Assembly (NCBI GenBank): GCA_027922465.2
Contig: BQMF02000020.1
Coordinates: 1,488,001 to 1,552,000 of the forward strand
Direction of reading: 5' to 3'
Source: Turritopsis dohrnii
Taxonomy: Eukaryota > Cnidaria > Hydrozoa > Anthoathecata > Oceaniidae
DNA: 64,000 bases
Of the stretch, positions 9,479-22,300 are shown in pieces. Position 1 is the stretch's first letter; each line of letters begins with the position of its first letter. A model generated the notes under the pieces. It did no database searches. It was not told the origin of the DNA and was given only the letters and a program-made list of their open reading frames with translations. Position numbers and translations under genes: made by a program.

Positions 9479-12400
9479 CTAAGAACAAGCGTATTCGGCA
9501 ATTTCCTGAAATGAACATCGTTCTAAGCAACATTCTTCGTCGGGGTTGTCGGTTCCATACTGTTGTGTCTGTCGACGTTTTCGATTCGAAGGTTTCAGAA
9601 ATTGTCGAGCATTATCTTCTTTCATAAATGCGTTTGGTTTCAAGATTATCAACGGCGTCTCTATAACAAATCAACAATCACGAATTCCTGATATTCTTTT
9701 TTGAATTGAGCATATGTGAGATTTACATGAAAATGAGTAGGGTCTCCATGATGCATTTTTAACATTGAAATATTTGGAAGCAAATAAACATGAACAAAAT
9801 CAAACCAAACTAGAAGCCTCATGGCTTGAACAATTTCCGCATCAGGCCTAGAGGAAATAGCTTTAGCCTAATTTTCAAGATATCCGAATGACTATCCATT
9901 CTTTTCTTGCTGCTTATGTGAGAATAGGTCTATCACAATTCCCACATTTCAACTTGTGGTTCACGTGGAGAATAAAATGATATTTGATAGAAGTGAACCA
10001 AAATCATTTGAAGAAAAGGCTGTATGGGATTATCAAAGACTTTCACAACACTATTAAACTATTAAATCTATATAACCAAACGTGTTTAAAAACTGAAGAC
10101 CTCGGCTATTTAACACCAAATCTGGAAATAACTGCCAACTTTAATATCAGGACCTTCCAATTGTTCCTTGTGCAAACCATCCAAATTTTGCCAGAAATGT
10201 GAATTTGGTAATATATTTAAGTAAACATTTTATGAAATTGTTCATAACTTAATAGGAGCAGGAGAAACTTGGGCATTTCAAAGATTTTAATCCATGACAG
10301 TTAGCTAACGGGATTACAAGAAGATAAAAATTATATTGTTTAAGCCCTGGGGACGAGGTTGCATAACATACAACATGAAAATCTATTTCCTGACATCCCA
10401 AACTAAATCATTGTGCCTCCATTGAGTGGTTTTATCAGAGATATTGTTCACCAATGTCTTGCACATGTTAATACTTTCAGTATGTATGTAATGTTTGGGT
10501 TTCATTCACAAGTGAAGTGATTTGTGCTGCTATGACAATTTCATTTGTTTTTTTCAATATCTTCAACTTTCGGTGTAATATTTATTAAGTTAAATGAGCA
10601 TGCTTCATGCATTTATTGATATTATTATTATTGTTATTATTGACTAATATTTATACAGGATAAAACTCCTCAGTTATGAAAATATATACAAGTATATACA
10701 TTATTTACACTGTTATTCTGGAGGTCCTGTTTGAGAAAAAAATATAAAATATTTATAAATTTTTATATTACATTTAAAAATAGATAAAAGAAAAAAAGAA
10801 AAATGAGAAAATGAGAAATAAAAATGATAAAAGGTACAAATGAGTAGGACATGCTACTACATTATCAATTAGACAAATTAAATTAAAGGGGGCGTAACTT
10901 TGATATAGAATTGAAGCCTGATTGTTGTAGCGAAGGAGGGCTCAGAAAATTCTGAATATGTCTAGAATAAATTTGTTACTTTTTCTTTAAATCTTTTACA
11001 ATCAGTTTCGGATCTAAAATGTTGAATTGTTTTCCTCCTTGAAAATAAAAACCTTTTCGACCAGCTTCAAGCGTCACTTTTGATAGTCTGACTAACGACG
11101 CGCCATTATTTCTCGTAGATATTTCTGATTTTACGACATCGGAATAGTTTTGAAAATTAACACACACATTTCCATTGAGACACTGGTGAACTAATGTTGC
11201 AATACGTTTTTTATGTGCAATTTCCACTGACGTACCTAACGGCTCTCCTACAATTCTTTCAACTCGTGATTCAATTCGCACAATTCGCTCTTTTAGATTA
11301 TTCTTTTAGAATATTACCAAATATAGCAAAAGGGCAGTATGTTAGTATGGGCAGTATCATGACTTTATAAATTAACGATGCTGTTTTAGACGTTTTGACC
11401 AGTAATGTTGATACTACATACATTTCTACTGTGATATTGAAAGTTTTTTTCACAGCAAAGTTTTCTTTATTATCAAACCTTCACCTTCATTTTCAAGAAT
11501 TTTTCCCAGAGTCAGCTAAAAATCAATATTTCCTCTATAAGGAATGTTCTCATGATAATATTTTGATTGCAATAGTAGATAAAGACAGGAAAGAAGTCTT
11601 AAAATTCTTCTTCAAAGCTTCTACATCTGCAACTTCCCCAAAACATAAACCAAATCGGTTCGAGAACGATTCACGTGCTCGGTGTGCACATTTTACTGAC
11701 TTTTTAAAGAAATTTTAAAGATAATTGAATTTGGATGTTTTCAACATAAAACGGCTTAAACAACTTCTAAAAGTATTTCAAAAGTACAGTGGAAATCTCT
11801 CTATCTCGACTACCCTCTATCTCGAATATCTCCCTATCTCGAACAAAAATCTCGGTCCCTTGAACAGTTAACTTGAAGAGCTAACTTTCTTTATCTCGAA
11901 CATTCTCTATCTCGAACAAATTTTTGGGTCCCTTGCGAGTTCGAGATAGAGAGATTCCACTGTTTAAAAAAGTTAATATTTTTATGAATTAATATTGAAA
12001 ATAGCCTTTTTGTATTACATTTTGCATAGAGTTTTGGGTCTGCCATTAACTATTCTGAATAAACAAACAATCCGAAATCCGAACGGACTTTCCGAATACG
12101 GCAAAAAAAAAAAAAAAACTGTTACAGAGAGACAGATAGCTTAAAAGCGCGGAAATTGAATAATTGAAACGCAATTCTCTGTTGATTGTACTTACTGTTT
12201 TGCACAGATCGGCCTACTCGAGTCCTGTTTCTGAGCTTCATTATTTTACATACTGCTTTCCAAGCGTTTATGAATACGTCACCGCATAATTTCTTAGCGT
12301 GAGCTGGTTTTTGTTCATTCACTGCATGTACATTTGATGTCGGTGTATTCAGCAGAATAGCGACCATAATGGTAGCAGTTGCTGTGAACATATGAATCAT
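9479..12400 (-). CDS. Insulin-like peptide precursor 2 (two exons, 128 aa)
   Basis: Second secreted insulin/relaxin-superfamily prohormone. Exons: 12400-12196 and 9660-9479 (minus strand), joined at a phase-1 intron in the C-peptide exactly as in gene 1. Exon 1 gives a signal peptide starting MIHMFTATATIMVAILL and a B chain, KLCGDVFINAWKAVCKI (LCG, Cx11C). Exon 2 gives a C-peptide ending in the processing site NRKRR, then the A chain EECCLERCSFQEIAEYAC, one serine and a stop. The A chain again has CCx3Cx9C rather than x8. The start is chosen because an in-frame TAG (or a splice acceptor, CTGCTTTAG) abuts the ATG, so a 5' noncoding exon upstream is likely. The donor is GTAAGT and the acceptor TTTGTTATAG. 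The 2.5-kb intron carries retroelement and MITE debris. Family call is firm; receptor and physiological role are unknown. Confidence 0.9.
10976..11281 (-). mobile_element. LINE reverse-transcriptase C-terminal scrap
   Basis: A 101-residue open frame ends with the pattern TRNNGASLVRLSKVTLEAGRK then GFYFQGGKQFNIL. This resembles the extreme C-terminus of CR1/L2-like retrotransposon polyproteins (TRNN...LP...KGFxxxGxxxxN.LP). It lies inside the intron of insulin-like gene 2, same strand, 5'-truncated. Confidence 0.6.
11395..11718 (+). other. Unrecognised 107-codon open frame in an intron
   Basis: Open frame on the plus strand inside the intron of insulin-like gene 2. It ends in a lysine- and phenylalanine-rich tail (FTDFLKKF). 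I recognise no domain, signal peptide or splice context. Given neighbouring retroelement debris it may be part of a mobile element, or chance. Confidence 0.2.
11787..11962. mobile_element. Pogo-like MITE with CAGTGGAA termini
   Basis: About 176 bases with inverted ends CAGTGGAAATCTCTCTATCT and, read back from the right, CAGTGGAATCTCTCTATCTC. The interior is built of repeated TATCTCGAA and CTCGGTCCCTTG motifs. The CAGTnGAATCTCT end resembles the termini of the pogo-type element at 5007-8828, so a related transposase may have moved it. It lies in the intron of insulin-like gene 2. Confidence 0.7.
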
Positions 12401-12712
12401 CTAAAGCAGAGGAAATTGCCTGACAAAATCCTTTTTTGTTATAAAACAATAATAATTTAAAATTATAACATCTTTTGTTTTGAGCATTAAAAATTACCAA
12501 TAACTTATGAATATCCTAATTAAATCAATCCTTTCATCTTCAACAGATTTTTTCAGACCTGTATAGAAAAAAGGTCCCATCACTTCAATTAGACATATAG
12601 CATTAGAAAAGGTTTTCCAAACTTTTTTTTCCACCGATAAAATAACGACCTGCAAAACAATTCGGAAAGAGATCTTTAATGCAAACCTTGTTCTCAATAG
12701 ATTACAAAACAA

Positions 12713-13559
12713 ACTCCAATCTTTTTCGTCTGCTTCTTACAAGAGGTGCCCTTACAAACTAAACTAAAATAACACTAAACTATTAAGATTTTTTTTTTGA
12801 TAACCCATGGCCAGTATTAACGATTAACTATTAGAAGATGAACTGTCTGAAAGTGTCGGCTGTTTTATTTTTATTTGTTTTTTTTCAAATTCCTGAACAG
12901 TCACACTAAGAATTATGACGTGTCTGTTGTCACAACATTTTCGACCCCAGGCTCCTTTCTTTTCTTATGTATCAAATGTTTGTGATTAGGGAGAAGTAGT
13001 TCTTATGAACTGTAGAGCTAACGGTTGCACTATGCTGATGTAGAAATAAAACAATTGAGATATCATCTGGGAACGAGCAAAGTAAACAAAGTAAAAAAAT
13101 GATTGGCTCCCTCGTGGAGATTATCTCATCAGAAAACTGCTGACACATTTTCTTTTTCGACCTAATGAAAGTTCATTATCTTTAAACCGACTTGCAGAGT
13201 ACAGGGAAGCTACCTTAAGTGCAAAAAAACGTTCGCGTTTTTGACATTTTATTGACTATTTTTGTGAAAGTGAATCTTTATATTTTCTGTTTATCATAAG
13301 TCCACAAGATTGTCATATGTCATCTTCCAACAAGGAATAGGACGTGACAGTTTCTGTAAATAATTATGTCAAGTTAATCTTCTCGTAAAGTCATAAAAGA
13401 ACAAGAAAAACACCGTAAGAACAACAATGAAAGGTGATCTCATCATCGAGGATCTATTTTGCCAGTTCTTTTTGAGACACTACTTTCAGAATCTGATAAT
13501 GTAAAGGGTTTACTATGGACTGTATTTATGCCTCTAAAATTTCATAGGTGAAATGTGTG
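12713..13559. other. Intergenic, no gene recognised
   Basis: AT-rich sequence upstream of insulin-like gene 2. It may hold that gene's promoter and a noncoding first exon, but no TATA box or exon is clear enough to call. Confidence 0.3.
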
Positions 13560-13800
13560 TTAAAAATGTATCTCCATGTTGTCAGTATACAGGAAAACCA
13601 TGGCCTTAAGTTTTTGTTTACAGTTTAGATAAGATTTACAATCCAGTGGAGTGTTTGTAGATGCTGTGAGTATATTCCACAGGTTTGGTGCACGAAAGGA
13701 TATACTGAATAGACTATCATTTTGATAACGTGAAGGAAACAACAGCGTTTCGGGCGAAATATTGGGCCTAGTGTAAACGTAGCCTAACAGGTCACATGTG
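13560..13800 (-). mobile_element. LINE 3'-end fragment (RT C-terminus)
   Basis: A 60-residue frame containing SISFRAPNLWNIL, then DCKSYLNCKQKLK and the terminal DNMEIHF stop. It closely matches the C-terminus of the retroelement at 62690-63289 (SFRAPHLWNIL, DCKSYLNFKHKLK, DNMEQYF stop), so both derive from one LINE family. Only the 3' end remains here. Confidence 0.75.
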
Positions 13801-14872
13801 AAGAGATCTTAAATTCCAAATATATTTGTGCCCTCCTCTGTATTGTTGTTGTTATGGAATACAAAATTTTGTTTTGGTATAGTTAGTTGGTGTTTAAGGA
13901 GTAACGTTTTTTGAAATCTCGTTTGGGTCAGGACACGGAGAAATCAAACTTGACTTTATATCCTAAAACAAATAGACAGTTGCATCAAATTTTTATCCAT
14001 CAAAACAGTTTTCCACAGTTCTGCAAACAGAAACATGTTTCATAATGATTTAGTTATAAGTCCCTGCTAAATCCAAAGCCGATTATTGATAAATTAATGT
14101 TCAGAATATATTTTAATTAGCTGCGTAGTCCGTGAAATTGATTATTTTCTTGTTTGGCAGAAGTTTTGGAAAATAATGAAACGTTTAGGTTGAACTGCCA
14201 GTAACTACTCGACTTTAAGGCTAGCAGTCGGTCTCAATTTTCAACCTCATTTCATTTTTAGGAGTTAAATCCTAATTTCGTAAATTCATTTGACGACACT
14301 TTCAAAACTTTTTATTACAAGTAAATACATTTTTCCCGAATTTTTTTTCATGCTCCATTTAAAGAACATTTGTCCATACCTGGTCTTGTTTTGATGTGTT
14401 AGGAAAATTCTCAACAGCGAAGTAGTACTAGTAGAAACCATTTGAATAATATAGAGGCGAATGCGCCCTAGAATTCCTCTTGTGTGAATCTGCCTTTGCT
14501 CGCTTATAATGTGGATTAGAAACAAGAAAACAGGTTCAGAATATATATATGTTCTGCCGTCCCGTCTATATCAAAAAGGCAAGGGGTGTTGGTTCCGAGA
14601 TTTCCGGGTGGTGTGGATTTGGAGAAAGGGCGTTAAATTTTGTGTAAATACAACATGAAGCTAACATGGCATCTCATAACATCAGCAAAATTAGCGTGAT
14701 GAAGACAATCACCTTTTCGTTCTATTCAAAATATTCTTTCATATTCTTCTCTTCTTGGAAGGTCTGATTTCAGTCAGAAATTTGTAAATATATGAAATTA
14801 AGCTATTTGGCAATCCATTTTGACATTTTCACTGTGATTTACGATTTATAAATTACACAAATTCTAATTCTA

Positions 14873-15296
14873 AGGGGTCAGTCACAAATCGATTTTAGGT
14901 TCAAATAACGTCATATGACGTTACGAATATTACCCACCCACCCACCACCCATAACGTCATATGTCGAAAATGGCCAAAAATCGATGTAATTGAGTATTTC
15001 TGTAAAAACGCTAGTTAGTTAAAAAAACATCATACATTTACCATCTCCCCCAACAACAACAACATATATAGATTCGGAACATAGCCGACCATAAAACTGG
15101 AAAATAACCCGAATTACCACAATCGGGAAATCTTGCAAAAAGAACCACGGTAGTGGAGAGTGTTCTCGCAAAAAAATAGCACTTTCAAAATCGATGTTTC
15201 TGTTATGAATTTTTTAACGTCACTTGAATTAACCCACCCACCCACTAACGTCATATGACGTTATCTAAACCTAAAATCGATTTGTGACTGACCCCT
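14873..15296. mobile_element. MITE with ~50-bp inverted termini and embedded palindromes
   Basis: The left end AGGGGTCAGTCACAAATCGA continues TTTTAGGTTCAAATAACGTCATATGACGTTA. The right end is its near-perfect reverse complement. Each arm contains the palindrome ACGTCATATGACGT and a run of CCCACCC. The interior has no open frame. Superfamily is uncertain because no clear target duplication can be read. Confidence 0.75.
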
Positions 15297-16327
15297 AAGA
15301 CATCACCACACATTAATTAATTAATTTAAGAAAACACAAAATTTTGGAACCTATATAATCATCATCACACTTTTATTGTTCAGAAATGGAACAACTTAGA
15401 TTTTTTATGATTTTACTTATTCCGTTGTTTTCAGACTCTTTATCTTTTTCTTTTGTGTTCCTTATCCCTGGCACACACTTTTATTTAGTCAGGCGACAAT
15501 TGCAAATATGTTCTGTTCGGGTCCTCCGACCGACTGTCTTCGGAAAGAAACGTTCCGACTGGGAAAGTCGGTAAAATTGTCGGAAAAATATTGATAACAT
15601 AACATGTCGCCATAATCTAAAAAATGCTAAGAACAAAGAGCAATAGAGAACGAAGGCTAGTATATATAGAGCGGCCCGTGTTAAAGTTCCGATATTTTTT
15701 GACGCCGACCGACCGACTGACGATTAATTAAGGCTGTTTTTGACCCAAACAGAAGATATTTGCGATTGACGCCTCACTAGTCCTCATGTGACTTTTTAGT
15801 TTTTAATTGTATATATATAATTAATTTTATGACCAATTGCATTTCCGCGTATCAGTTGTATAAAAACCTTTTAGTTTGAAATTTCTTTTTTCACTTGAAA
15901 ATGTATATAAGATGTCTTGCGGAAAGCTTCATGAAATAAATGTATGTATGAATTTTAGAGGAGTATTTGTTTCTAAATTTATACTAATTCTATTGTTTTG
16001 AAAGTATATAAAGCATGTGTATGGGTGGCAGTATACATTGAATTGTTAGCAATGCAAATTTTCTTTTATGAACTAATTAGATATATATGGTATGGTAAAA
16101 TATGGTTTGCGTATAGGTGTGTTTTATATGAATATTAAATTAAACCAGATATAATATAAGTTACCAGTTTCTGTGTACATGAAATTGCTCCCCTCTTTTG
16201 ATAAGTTTGTTTTCATTTTTCATCTGATTTTAACCTGATATAAACATAATGTTCATATGTTATTTTAGAAAAAATTTTCATTTTTCTTAGAAATCAATTC
16301 ACAATAGAAACATAACAAAATCTGAAA

Positions 16328-19300
16328 ATGAAGGATACAAAAGAATATTTATCACATGTATGTTCTGAAGGACCATTAGCTGACCAATGGATTATGTTAC
16401 AGCAACTTCATGAAAAAAGGTAGTTATTTTTTATGTATAAAAACCTAAATCATATTATATGCCACCAATTGTATTGTAGTAGAACTATATGAATACTGTG
16501 AAAATTCCATCGTTCTTATAAAGTTAATAGAAAGAAGCAAGATAGAATACAATATACTTGGTTTGACTAATTGTAGTATATATAAAGGAAAAGTGCTTGT
16601 TAAGGTACTACCTAATCTGTTCTGATTAGCATCGAATTTTCTTTTTCATATTTCTTTTTATCTTATTATAATAATTGCATACCGTGCATATCACTTTTAT
16701 TTGATACAAAAAAAATTATTTTAAAATCATTTCTTTTGACTTAGAAATCATAAAAAATGTTCGTGCTGCCAAATCGGTTGACCTAGACTTTAGTTCCGCG
16801 TAAAACCATGTAGAGCCGAGAGCGTTTTTTACGATTATAGTATCATGTGGCGTGACGTCAGTTTATTTATGATCACGGGGGAATAATTGCATTGTCTCCC
16901 CAATCGAACACAGTATTTTCTGAGAAATACTCGAGAACCAATGGGGATAACTGACGTTTGGTGATACAGGGGATGGGGTGACGAAAGTTTTGAGTCTAAA
17001 TATTTTTGGGTGGTGCAGCTATGACTTCAGCAAAATCATTGATCGGCGATATTTCTCTAACGGTTGACTGTAGCGAAACAATCCCATACACTTTTTTGAT
17101 CAGTTTTTTGGGCTCTACATTTTCCATTTTCAATTCCCAAATTGAAATTTTTGTCACAGGCGAATTTGGCACATCCTTTTCGAAGTTAAACTCAGTCAAA
17201 TTTTTTACCCAGGTTACTAGAATTATATATAAAGGAAAGGTAAATAAAAAAGTAAATTTCAGTTACTGTTATTAAAAGTTTTGGTTAATTTCATGTTTCA
17301 ACCACTTTAAAAATGACTTGAGGTTCAAGCAGGTAACTGAATAATTCCTATGCTTATTTTTGTCAAAAGATTACAGCATAATGTAATGACCAATGAAGTT
17401 TGTGAATTAGACCTGATATCAGGTAAATCCCACATGAATCCATGTGCATGTAAAAAGGGTATTATACGTTTAATACAACCAATGATATACTCTAGTTTTT
17501 TTTGTTTGAAACTTTTTGTTTTGCAAACACCGTTATGTTATTTTTGTGTCCACGTAAGCAAAAAATTTGTCATTAAGCCTACCCATCTTAATTGCTTCTG
17601 TAGAACATGCCTGATTTGATAATTCTATGTTTATGATAGTATTAGTATTTAAGATTTGAAGGAGTTGTTACTTATTTGTCAAGCCACCTTGATTTTTATC
17701 TTTATTTATTTATTTATTTATTTACTTTATTTAATGTCGATTAAATACTGTTACATACGTAGCTTTCTAAATTACTAAAATAAATAATCTAGTAGCTAAT
17801 AAACATCCACTTAATATAGTTAAAATAGAAAGATAAAAATGATAAAAATAATAAAAATAAGGTTTTAAATATAACCTACATGCTGGATGTATGTAGCGCA
17901 CAGACGACATTTGCAAGGAAGTCTTTCGGATGTTAGAAGTTTAGATTTAAACTGTTCCACCGAATCAGCAGATTTGGTGGATTCACTTAAAAGTCCCCAG
18001 GTTTGTGGTCCCCGAAATGATGGGGTTTCAACACCACGGTTTACAGTGCGAGCGTGCCCAGCCCGGAAATCATTACGATTATGAAGGCCAGGACCAGAGG
18101 TATTCAGTGGAAAGACTTCCTGAAAATAAGAAGGACCCAGATTATGTAGACGTTTAAAAAGTAAGACCATGAGCTGGAAAATATTTGAAGCGTGATTTGA
18201 TTTACATCCATACTTGGCAAGGAGTTCAGAGAAATCAAGATTAGTGTTACCATCTACAAGATGTAGGGCTCTTTCATGGAGAGAATTTATTCTATTGTTA
18301 TTGCTACGAGAAGTGTAAGCCCATAACAGAGGACAATAATTAAACTGAGATGTAATGTAGCTATTTACCAATAGAATAAGTTTCTCTTTATCAAGATATG
18401 GTTTCAATCTCGCTATAGCATAGAATTTATTTCCAGCTTTCTTACAGATCTTGGAAATATGCGATGTCAGATCGAGCTTTGGATCTACAGTGATACCAAG
18501 GAGTTTTACCTCGCTAGAGGGTTTAATAATTACATTATCTACAGAAATATAAAATTTTTCGAAATTTTCTACCACATTTCTATGGTTAGTCAATAATAAT
18601 AAAAGCTTACATTTGCCTAAGTTCAAAATAAGATAGTTATTTTGAAACCATTCAGAGAAACACTGAAGAGATTGCTGTAGATCAGACTTGATATCGTGAG
18701 AGTGTCTTAATTCAATTTGTTTGCTTTGCTTAGATTATGGCATGAACTCACTGTCGAATTATTGAAGTTCATTAAAGATGACTACTTCAAACAAAATGGA
18801 GGGCTGCTAAATGTGAGTGATGACTGAAACTATAACTGTTCTCCATCCTTTTGATAACCAAATTCTGTTCTGCAATGATTTTGATTGCAATATTCCAATT
18901 CAGTGAAATGTTTTGTGCTGAATGATGTGTCTTATTTTCTCTATACAGTACATGATTGTTATTAATTGATAAACATCGATGCAAAGCATAACATTTAGAC
19001 AGGTTATAACAAGAATAACTTGAACAGACAACCACGGAATGTTCAAAGAATGACTTCCCATTGCCTTTTTTTGCCTGATTCTATTGTCTGTATTCAATAC
19101 TTTTTAGTTGTACGAGAACTTCTTGTCTGATTTTGAACACAGGTTTGTTTTTTTTCTTAAAATTGTATTCCATATTTAATTGCAGTGTAGTCTGAAATAA
19201 AATGGCCATCTTTGTTTTTTATCGTTTCTTGTTCAGACTTTCATTTCTATTTTGGGCATTTCTTAGAATTAACCCTCTGTCGCTGGTGGAGATGATTTTA

Positions 19301-22300
19301 GTTATATCCGAAGAAATAACAGGTAATTTTCATTCTCACTATAACCACCCCATTTGTATTAATGAAGATTATTGTGATTGTCCATTAATTTATTTCAGAT
19401 TACAATGAAGCAGTGCAATTATTTCAGAAAACACAAGAAAAGGTGATTTTTGTGTAGTTTATTGAAATATCTCCATTTTTGAGTTTTTAACTTCAATTGC
19501 GACCATTTATGTGTTTGCAGGTGAAAAATAATACAGAAGGAAAGATCCTTTGTATGACTGCAGTTGGTTTACTGCATCTCAAGGAAAATAAACTAGAAGA
19601 TGCAAAGGTATTGATCAGATATTTCGTTCTGTGTTTTATTTGTAAAATTACCTTAAGGGAAGAAATTTATACGGGGAGAATTTTTTGCGGAATTTATTTT
19701 TGCGGATGAAGGTACCAAGAACTGCACGTTTTTTGCGGAATTTATTTTTGCGGATCAAGATTTTTTTTACAATTTTGCGGAATTTATTTTTGCTGATGAA
19801 CGAGTTTTCTTAAAATTTACGGAATAAAATTTTGCGGATATTCGAATTTTCAGAATTATTTTTGACAGCGCGATTACAAAAATTGAAACATTTAGTTCAG
19901 TAATTGAAAGAGATATGGTATACGAATGAAAAAACAATGAATTTTTGACTTTGTAATATTCTTCGATACATGTATTATATTTCATCGTTTAAAACTTCAA
20001 AGATATTTCTCACTGGTTGACCATCAGAGTCATCCATGTCCTCTAAATCGTCATCAGAATCATCGTCATCTTGTCTAGGTGATACGAAGTTTTCATCTGG
20101 GTCACTGGTAGGTAGGTTTTGGTCAAAAGGCTCACGGATTGTTGATGTATCTAATGGATCAATCGAAGCGAATAGATCTAGTGGTTCGAGGCCATCAGCA
20201 CCTTTTTTAAGTGCTTCAACAATGCCAGCAGCCTTCCATCCATTCTCTATCACTTGTCTTCCTTTGTCCGAAGTCATATAGTTAAAAAGCTCGACGAGCC
20301 AACTAAGTTTCCTTCTTTCCTGGTGTAAAATTTCCCTTTGCAGTCGTCTTCTCCCTGTAAGATTGAGGTTTCCGTAATAAACAGTTTGCTAACAAATTTA
20401 AGTTTATTCTTACAGATCACCGATTTTTTACAAATTTTTGCGAAATTTATTTTTGCGAGTCAAGATTCTTCTTACAATTTTGCGGAATTTATTTTTGCGG
20501 ATGAATGAATTTTCTTCGTTTTTTTGGAACTTATTTTTGCGAAAAAGGGCAAAATCGCAAAAATAAATTCCGCCAAAATTTCTTTCGCAACATTTTCTAC
20601 CCGTATAAATTTCTTCCCTTAAGGTATACTTTGGTTAAAAGTAGATTGCTGCCTCATCTTTTAGAAAGTCATAAAAGAGGCACAGACCTTGTTAGACACA
20701 TTGGATGGTGTCTCAACTGTACATGGTAGATTTTATGATTTATCAAGTACTTACAGTAAGGTATGTTAGCAGATGTTGTTATACCATGTTATATCACGCT
20801 GAAGATATTTTCATATATTATAATGGGAATAGTCCCCTTAATATGTCAATGAAGTCTTTCTTATATACTAAGTGCTAAGAAGTGTGAATTCCCTAACTCT
20901 TCTTCAACTTATGATCGAGTGATCATTGCTGAATCATGCTCATTCCAATATGAATTTATTTTTTGTATAATCCAGCTTTTATTTGTTTTTTTTTCTTACG
21001 AATTCTGAAATTTAATTCTAAAATATACTATCATTATAGCGAACAGGGTCTTTCAATGATTATTACAGAGATGCGTTAAGATTTCTGGGTTGCATGGATA
21101 TCTCGACTCTTCCTGGTAAGTTTCAAGTAAAAGTTTCATTCATTCGTGTATAGGAGTTTACATTTCAAAATCCAAATTTTACCGTTTGATTGTGAATCAT
21201 CCATTGAAGTATTCCTTGGTTTTATCATGGAACACTAGCAACCTTATCCTCTTCCTTTTCATGTCATATTAACTAATGCATTTCTTCACTTAGTTGAAAT
21301 TTGTACTAGTAATAACATGGCTTTGAGGGAAATTTGGGATTAATCAAAAAATTTTGAAAAACAAACGAAGTTTTTGGGAAAATCCAATTTTTTTATTTCT
21401 TTCATTCAGAGGCAGAATTACAGCAACGCGCGTTCAACCTATCCTTGGCTGCACTTCTTGGCAGTGATGTTTATAACTTTGGTGAATTGGTAATGTTGAA
21501 TTGAGACTTGTCATGAATTTCATCTTCATTTATTTCTGTACCTTTTGGGAACTTACCTCTTCTTCATTTTAACTGTTTTTCTGTTATCGTTTTTCTGTTA
21601 TCGTTTAGCTTGCGCATGAAGTTTTAGGTTATCTTAAGAAAACTGAGCATGCGTGGCTAGTTGATGTTTTGTATCTATTCAATAGCGGTGAGTAACATAT
21701 GACGTCATGTTTGTTTTTGTTTGGAACACCTGATCCCAATAGTTCGTGGCGCAATCTTTAACGCCCATACTAATTTATGCTGTAAAGGCATGAAATAATG
21801 AGAATCAAAAGTAACTCTGAATTCTAGTTATAATCTCTGTGATGTATGTTTCAGCCTAGATGTGTTGTAGTAACGTAATTCAGAAGAGTCTTCTGTTCTC
21901 TAAAGCCATGTTCCCATTAATTATTTTATAGTTATATCATTTATTAATTATTATTTCTCATTGCTGTAGTATAAGGAAATGCCCAATGCATTCAAAAACA
22001 ACAGAGAAATCTTAAGAAATTTGATATTATTGATTTGATATTATTTCGTTCAGGGAGTATCCAAAAATTTCTGGATATGGAGCCAACTTGGAGTAAACAG
22101 GTACGTGAACAGAAGTAACAGGTGAATTAAATTAAAAGGTATCGGCAACGCCGTATAATTCGCCGTGTAGAACATTTCGTGCCGTCTACGGAAAATGTGC
22201 TCAATCTACTAGCTCTCGAGTATATTTCATGTCATTTTTCTCTCATTTTACTTGTAGCCAGATCTTGCTGCCAACAGAACGGCTCTTCTTCAGAAAATTA

